A program made the translations under genes and the position numbers. This document shows positions 59,437 through 64,000 of a stretch of 64,000 nt of DNA, piece by piece. The stretch covers positions 43,299 through 107,298 of the forward strand of contig NZ_JACMYK010000011.1 of assembly GCF_020889785.1 (NCBI RefSeq), written 5' to 3'. Numbering within the stretch: the first letter of the stretch is position 1; every line of letters begins with the position of its first letter. The DNA is from Bradyrhizobium acaciae (GTDB lineage: Bacteria; Pseudomonadota; Alphaproteobacteria; Rhizobiales; Xanthobacteraceae). The notes under the pieces were generated by a model. It was not told the DNA's origin. It made no database searches and worked only from the letters and a program-made list of their open reading frames with translations.

Positions 59437-60965
59437 TCATCGGCGAACCGCCCGCACCATCAGGCGCGTTCGGCGTCGACGCCATCGCCGTGACGATGCG
59501 GTTCGGCGATTTCCTGGCGCTCGACAATGTCGAGCTCAAGGTGCGGCCCGGCTCGTTCCATGCCCTGCTCGGCGAAAACGGCGCCGGCAAGAGCACGCTC
59601 GTGAAATGCATCATGGGCTATTACCACGCCACCGAAGGCGACATCATCGTCGGCGGCCGCCAGCAGGCCATTGCCAACCCGAAGAACGCGCATGCGCTCG
59701 GGCTCGGCATGGTCTACCAGCATTTTACCCTCGTGCCGGCGATGACGGTCGCCGAGAACCTCGTGCTGGCGCGCGACGACGTGCCGGCCGTGGTCGACTG
59801 GCGCAAGGAGAAGAAGGAGCTCGAGGCCTTCCTTTCGCGGATGCCGTTCAAGGTACCGCTCGACGCCAAGGTCTCCGACATCTCGGCCGGCGAGCGGCAG
59901 AAATGCGAGATCCTCAAGCAGCTCTATCTGAAGCGCCGCTTCCTGATCCTGGACGAGCCGACCTCGGTGCTGACGCCGGGCGAGGCCGACGAGGTGCTCG
60001 GCATGCTGCGTGCGATGGTGGTCGCGGGCGAACTGACCATCCTGATGATCACACACAAGTTCCGCGAAGTGATGGCGTTTGCCGATGACGTGACGATCCT
60101 GCGCCGCGGCAAGCTCGCCGGCACCGGCCGGGTCGCCGATCTCACGCCGGACGAGATGGCGCGGACCATGATCGGCGCCGAGCAGCTGACGGTGCAGCCG
60201 CCGCGCACCGGCGAGACCGGCGCGCCGCGGCTCGAGCTCGACAAGCTCACCGCGCTTGACGATGCCGGCGCGATTGCCGTGCACGGCGTGTCGCTGACGG
60301 TGAAAAGCGGGGAGATCGTCGGCATCGCCGGCGTCTCCGGCAACGGCCAGCGCCAGCTGGTCGAGGTGCTGGCCGGCCAGCGTGAGGCCGAGAGCGGCGT
60401 GATCCGTGTCCAGGGCGAGGCCTATGCGGCCAGCCGCGAGGAGATGCGCAGGCACAAGATGTCGCTGCTGCCGGAGGAGCCGCTGAAGAACGCCTGCGTC
60501 GGCGGCATGAGTGTCGCCGACAACATCGCGTTCCGTGAGTTCGATCGCGCCCCATTCGCGCGCGGCGGCTGGTGGCTCAATCGTTCGGCCTTCCGCGAAG
60601 ATGCCGAGCGCAAGATCAACCGCTACAAGATCAAGACCCGCACGCCGGAGACGCCGATCGCGGCACTTTCGGGCGGCAACGTCCAGCGCGCGGTGCTGGC
60701 GCGCGAGCTCTCGGGCGACGTCGAGGTGCTGATTGCCGCCAACCCCTGCTTCGGGCTCGACTTCGCGGCGGTGGCGCAGATCCACGCCGAGATCATGGCC
60801 GCCCGGAACCGCGGCGCCGCGGTGCTCTTGGTCAGCGAAGACCTCGACGAATTGCTGGAGCTGTCGGATCGCCTGGTCGTGATGTTCCACGGCGCGTTCG
60901 TTCACGAGGCCCGCGCCAGCGAAGCCGACCTCACCGAGATCGGCCGGCACATGGCCGGGCACTAA
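59433..60965 (+). CDS. BMP-type ABC ATP-binding protein with two ATPase domains
   Basis: The 510-residue protein starts at GTG 59433, overlapping the biuH stop. Domain 1: Walker [10 protein letters not shown] (47-55), signature [12 protein letters not shown], Walker [13 protein letters not shown]. Domain 2, after 290: [12 protein letters not shown] in place of Walker A, signature [15 protein letters not shown] and [12 protein letters not shown], lacking a usual Walker B glutamate. Such degenerate second domains are normal in sugar/nucleoside-type ATPases. It completes the importer. Confidence 0.93.
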   Translation: MIIGEPPAPSGAFGVDAIAVTMRFGDFLALDNVELKVRPGSFHALLGENGAGKSTLVKCIMGYYHATEGDIIVGGRQQAIANPKNAHALGLGMVYQHFTLVPAMTVAENLVLARDDVPAVVDWRKEKKELEAFLSRMPFKVPLDAKVSDISAGERQKCEILKQLYLKRRFLILDEPTSVLTPGEADEVLGMLRAMVVAGELTILMITHKFREVMAFADDVTILRRGKLAGTGRVADLTPDEMARTMIGAEQLTVQPPRTGETGAPRLELDKLTALDDAGAIAVHGVSLTVKSGEIVGIAGVSGNGQRQLVEVLAGQREAESGVIRVQGEAYAASREEMRRHKMSLLPEEPLKNACVGGMSVADNIAFREFDRAPFARGGWWLNRSAFREDAERKINRYKIKTRTPETPIAALSGGNVQRAVLARELSGDVEVLIAANPCFGLDFAAVAQIHAEIMAARNRGAAVLLVSEDLDELLELSDRLVVMFHGAFVHEARASEADLTEIGRHMAGH

Positions 60966-60977
60966 GCCGGTCGCTGA

Positions 60978-62120
60978 TCAGTTCGGTGACGCCGCCGCGG
61001 CGCGCTCGCGGGGCGGCGTACCGCGCAGAAAGCCCCGGCCAAATCCGTCGGTCGCGGGCGATAGGATCGCCCGATCGCGCGGCAACGCGTCCGGCATCTC
61101 GTCGCGGATGAACGCCAGCAGCTTCTCACGGATCTCGCAGCGCAGGTCCCAGGACTGCGGCGCATTGCGGGCACTGACCAGCGCGCGCAGCTCGATGGTG
61201 CGCGGGTGGGTGTCGATCACCTGCAGATTGACCACCGCGCCATCCCAGAGTCGCGACTCCTTGGCCACCTGCTCCAGCCTCTTGCGGATCGCCGGCACGT
61301 CGGCGCTGTAGTCGACATGCAGCGCGATCGCACCGATCAGGGATTGCGCATCGCGCGTCCAGTTCTGGAACGGACGCTCGATGAAATACGACAGCGGCAC
61401 CACCATGCGCCGCCAGTCCCACAGTCGGATCACGACATAGGTCGAGGCAATGTCCTCGACCCAGCCCCATTCGTTCTCGATGATGACGGCGTCCTCGATC
61501 CGGATCGGCTGCGTGACGGCGATCTGTACGCCGGCGATCAGATTGCTCAGCAGCGGCCTTGCCGCAAGACCGACGATCAAGCCGGCGGCGCCGGCGGAAG
61601 CGAACAGGCTGACGCCGTATTGCCTGACCGAGTCGAACGTCATCAGCGCAGTGGAGACCGCGATGATGACGATCAGCGTGTCGGTGACCCGCTTGAAGAC
61701 GCGGACCTGGGTGACGTGCTTGCGCGCCAGGAAATTCTCGGCGACGTCGAGACGGAATCTCTCGAGATATCTGGCCGACGCCATGTCGACGGCGCGGATC
61801 GAGATCCAGCCGACCAGGGCGATGACGGCGACGCCGAAGAAATGGCTGAGCGTCTGCCGCAGCAGATCGTCGAGCGGTGCCAGCGGCAACACCAGCGCGA
61901 CGGCGGCGAGACATAGTGCCAGCCGCGTCGGACCAGCTGTCCGGTCAAGCAGCATCGGCGCGACCGCGTTCTTCGCCCCGACCATGCGGTGGACGATGCG
62001 CTGTGCGATCGAATGGATGACAAGCGCAACGACAATCGCGCCCGTAATGAGGCCAAGGCCGATGACCCAATCTGGAACCCAGCGAAATGTGTGTTCCAAT
62101 TCGGCTAAGAATTCGCGCAT
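60978..62120 (-). CDS. MscS-family mechanosensitive channel
   Basis: The 380-residue protein has four or five membrane helices and then the MscS core. The pore-lining helix is GVSLFASAGAAGLIVGLAARPLLSNLIAGVQIA (Gly/Ala-rich). The beta domain follows with IRIEDAVIIENEWGWVEDI and STYVVIRLWDWRRMVVPLSYF. The C-terminus ends in a Pro/Arg-rich tail. ATG 62120 is chosen; ATG 62141 in frame is possible. MscS channels release solutes after osmotic downshift. It is convergent with the BMP operon. Confidence 0.88.
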   Translation of the reverse strand: MREFLAELEHTFRWVPDWVIGLGLITGAIVVALVIHSIAQRIVHRMVGAKNAVAPMLLDRTAGPTRLALCLAAVALVLPLAPLDDLLRQTLSHFFGVAVIALVGWISIRAVDMASARYLERFRLDVAENFLARKHVTQVRVFKRVTDTLIVIIAVSTALMTFDSVRQYGVSLFASAGAAGLIVGLAARPLLSNLIAGVQIAVTQPIRIEDAVIIENEWGWVEDIASTYVVIRLWDWRRMVVPLSYFIERPFQNWTRDAQSLIGAIALHVDYSADVPAIRKRLEQVAKESRLWDGAVVNLQVIDTHPRTIELRALVSARNAPQSWDLRCEIREKLLAFIRDEMPDALPRDRAILSPATDGFGRGFLRGTPPRERAAAASPN

Positions 62121-62261
62121 GAAACCCGCCTGCTCCCGCATTGCAGGCCGCTAACGCACGGAATCCGGGATGGCCTCTGACCTCAGTGCAACGCAGCAAT
62201 TCATCGGATGCATTTCGGGTGAGCTGGAAACCTGCGTCAAACCGAAAGCGGTGGAACCGCG

Positions 62262-63200
62262 CTAGCCGATCTCGAACGCGTCGGCCGCGAGATGCTTCAG
62301 ATTGGCGTGCCAGTGCTCGGCGATCTGAAGCCGGGTGGGCACCCAGACGTACTCGTGCTTCTGGATGTAGTCGAGGAATCGCATCAGCGCGGCGGCGCGG
62401 CCGGGACGGCCGACGACGCGGCAATGCAGGCCGACCGACATCATCTTGGGTGACGTCGCGCCCTCGGCATAGAGCACGTCGAAACTGTCCTTCAGATAGG
62501 TGTAGAACTCATCGCCGCCGCCAAAGCCCTGCGGGTTGATGAAGCGCATGTCGTTGGCGTCGAGCGTGTAGGGGATCACGAGATGCGGGTCGGTGCCGGC
62601 AGCCTTGATCCAGTACGGCAGGTCGTCGGCATAGGAATCGCAGAGATAGCGCAGGCCGCCCGCTTCCATCAGAAGCCGCAGCGTGTTGATCGAGGAGCGG
62701 CCGGTGTACCAGCCGAGCGGCCGCGCGCCGGTCGCCTCGGTGTGGACGGCGATGGCGCGCGCGATCTCCGCGCGCTCCTCGTCCTCCGTCATGTCCCTGT
62801 GCTCGACCCAGCGCAGGCTGTGGCTGGCGATATCCCAGCCGGCCTCGTGCATCGCGGCGACGACATCCGGATTGCGCTTCAGCGCCATCGCGACGCCGAA
62901 CACGGTGGTCGGCAGCTTGCGCTCGGTGAACATCCGCCACAACCGCCAGAAACCGGCGCGCGAGCCGTATTCGAACATGGTTTCGATATTGGCGTGACGC
63001 TGGCCGATCCAGGGCTGCGCGCCCAGCACGTCGGAGAGAAACGCTTCCGAGGCGCGATCGCCGTGCAGGATGTTGTTCTCGCCGCCTTCCTCGAAATTGA
63101 CCACGAACTGCACCGCGATGCGCGCAGCGTCCGGCCATTTCGGATCCGGCGGCGTGCGGCCGTAGCCGCGGAGATCGCGCGGATAGCGGGCCTCGGTCAC
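62262..63200 (-). CDS. puuE: Allantoinase PuuE, polysaccharide-deacetylase type
   Basis: The 312-residue enzyme hydrolyses allantoin to allantoate. It is metal-independent and unrelated to the amidohydrolase-type allantoinases. Motifs are RYPRDLRGYGRTPPDPKWP at the start, FVVNFEEGGENNILHGD, FEYGSRAGFWRLWRMF, IASHSLRWVEHRDM, GWYTGRSSINTLRLL and SYADDLPYW. The start is GTG 63200, overlapping the DUF3830 stop upstream (TGATGTGA), so the two are translationally coupled. With the AllC-like gene at 53951 it would take allantoin to ureidoglycolate plus ammonia. Confidence 0.93.
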   Translation of the reverse strand: MTEARYPRDLRGYGRTPPDPKWPDAARIAVQFVVNFEEGGENNILHGDRASEAFLSDVLGAQPWIGQRHANIETMFEYGSRAGFWRLWRMFTERKLPTTVFGVAMALKRNPDVVAAMHEAGWDIASHSLRWVEHRDMTEDEERAEIARAIAVHTEATGARPLGWYTGRSSINTLRLLMEAGGLRYLCDSYADDLPYWIKAAGTDPHLVIPYTLDANDMRFINPQGFGGGDEFYTYLKDSFDVLYAEGATSPKMMSVGLHCRVVGRPGRAAALMRFLDYIQKHEYVWVPTRLQIAEHWHANLKHLAADAFEIG

Positions 63201-63201
63201 A

Positions 63202-63615
63202 TCAGACTTCCTCGAAGCGGATGTTCTGCGCGCCCTTCCACAACACGGTCTTGCCGAAGGCGGTGAGGTTTTCGAGCCCCGAGGTCAGCGTGATGAAATG
63301 ATTGCCGGCGAGCTGGCCCATCTTGCTGGCGAAGTGCACGCCGCCATAGGCGAGCAGGATCTCGGTCTCGCTGATGCCGCCGGGATAGAGGATGATCTGG
63401 CCCGGCGCCGGATAGCTGGTGTGGTTCTCGTAGGAGACACCGAAATCGAGATCGCCGAGCGGCATCCAGACGCCCTCGCCGCTCCAGCGCACATGGATCG
63501 CCTGGCTCTCGAACGGCATCGCCTTGCGGAAGGCGGCCACCGTCTTCGGGGCAAGCTGCTCCTCGAAACGGGCGTCAAAGGTGAAATCGCCGGCGCGGAC
63601 AATCAGTTTGCTCAT
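63202..63615 (-). CDS. DUF3830 family protein
   Basis: This 137-residue protein starts at ATG 63615 (MSKLIVRAGDFTFDARFEEQ). It is beta-rich and matches DUF3830, a cyclophilin-like fold (FESQAIHVRWSGEGVWMPLG, then GQIILYPGGISETEILLAYG). No enzymatic activity is established for the family. Its stop overlaps the puuE start, so it is probably part of ureide metabolism or helps allantoinase. The frame is open to 63885 but unsupported. It diverges from the SDR gene. Confidence 0.85.
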   Translation of the reverse strand: MSKLIVRAGDFTFDARFEEQLAPKTVAAFRKAMPFESQAIHVRWSGEGVWMPLGDLDFGVSYENHTSYPAPGQIILYPGGISETEILLAYGGVHFASKMGQLAGNHFITLTSGLENLTAFGKTVLWKGAQNIRFEEV

Positions 63616-63815
63616 CGGACTCTCGTGGGTGGGCTTGCAAGAAGTGATGCCCCAACCATTGCCGCCGGCCCGCGCCGGACGCAAGGCCGATTCCGGGCCA
63701 AAATGCCGGTTTTTTGCCGCAAGGGCGGCTGCCGCAACGCAGGTTTGAGCAGGGTTGCGTTGCACCCCGCCTTCCCCTTTGCGAACCTGTCCGGACGCGC
63801 AAAGGAGGACTGCCG

Positions 63816-64000
<185 letters not shown>

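Noticed and set aside
59460..60962. A 500-codon minus-strand frame opposite the BMP ATPase
   Set aside because: Exact mirror of an intact dual ATPase gene; composition is that of a shadow frame.
63620..63660. Possible sigma-54 promoter before the DUF3830 gene
   Set aside because: The GG and GC elements are 11 bases apart rather than 10, and sigma-54 promoters do not tolerate this.

Overview
The window reads as chromosomal DNA of a Rhizobiales bacterium, most likely Bradyrhizobium or a close relative. The evidence is very high GC with strong third-position bias, several families of intergenic palindromic repeats typical of that genus, short DUF1127-type and other small proteins, an FNR/FixK-type box, three sigma-54 (GG-N10-GC) promoters, and a very large share of ABC uptake systems. 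I saw no rRNA, tRNA, transposase, integrase or CRISPR array. The taxonomic call is inference from these traits.

Layout. (1) 1-9667: a leftward ABC uptake operon (ATPase, permease, periplasmic protein), then an amidohydrolase and a CoA transferase, with a divergent GntR regulator and a near-perfect operator palindrome between them. A SnoaL-like protein diverges from a cytosine-deaminase-type amidohydrolase, and an enolase-superfamily enzyme follows. (2) 9977-15015: an orphan LivK-type periplasmic protein and hydantoinase/oxoprolinase HyuA and HyuB; HyuB is frameshifted. (3) 15248-18493: a tightly overlapping operon of a DUF305 protein, a secreted beta-propeller, an ECF sigma factor and its membrane anti-sigma factor. 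(4) 18507-20854: an MFS transporter and a CmcJ/NvfI-like oxidoreductase. (5) 21221-28795: an organosulfur cluster with three periplasmic proteins, one permease, one ATPase, an SsuD-like and an SfnB/DszC-like monooxygenase. (6) 28970-41580: a microprotein, an SDR, HU, a peptide-type ABC operon (one permease frameshifted), an FAD amine oxidase, a VOC protein, and a sugar-type ABC system without an ATPase. (7) 41581-44589: small genes and an AspT-type antiporter behind an FNR/FixK-like box. (8) 44719-46694: a cysteine amidohydrolase and a formamidase transcribed divergently from two sigma-54 promoters. (9) 46937-53810: a YeiH/LysR pair, several small proteins, a winged-helix/TPR regulator and a frameshifted PAS histidine kinase. 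(10) 53951-64000: an AllC-type amidohydrolase, a sigma-54-driven nucleoside-type (BMP) ABC operon carrying biuret hydrolase, an MscS channel, PuuE allantoinase with a DUF3830 protein, and an SDR cut by the right edge.

Together, regions 8 and 10 look like a nitrogen-scavenging regulon: uptake of a nucleobase or ureide, hydrolysis of allantoin, allantoate, biuret and formamide, and sigma-54 control. Region 5 scavenges sulfur from organosulfur compounds. Most other systems import and trim small organic acids, amides or sugars.

Three genes (HyuB, a DppC-type permease, a histidine kinase) are each broken by a single frameshift inside a GC-rich run. Either these genes are decaying or the sequence has indel errors; reads must decide. 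The most unusual unexplained locus is 41681-41970: a 28-residue membrane peptide whose ribosome-binding site is folded into a hairpin and which faces a near-consensus promoter on the opposite strand, a layout like type I toxin-antitoxin loci.
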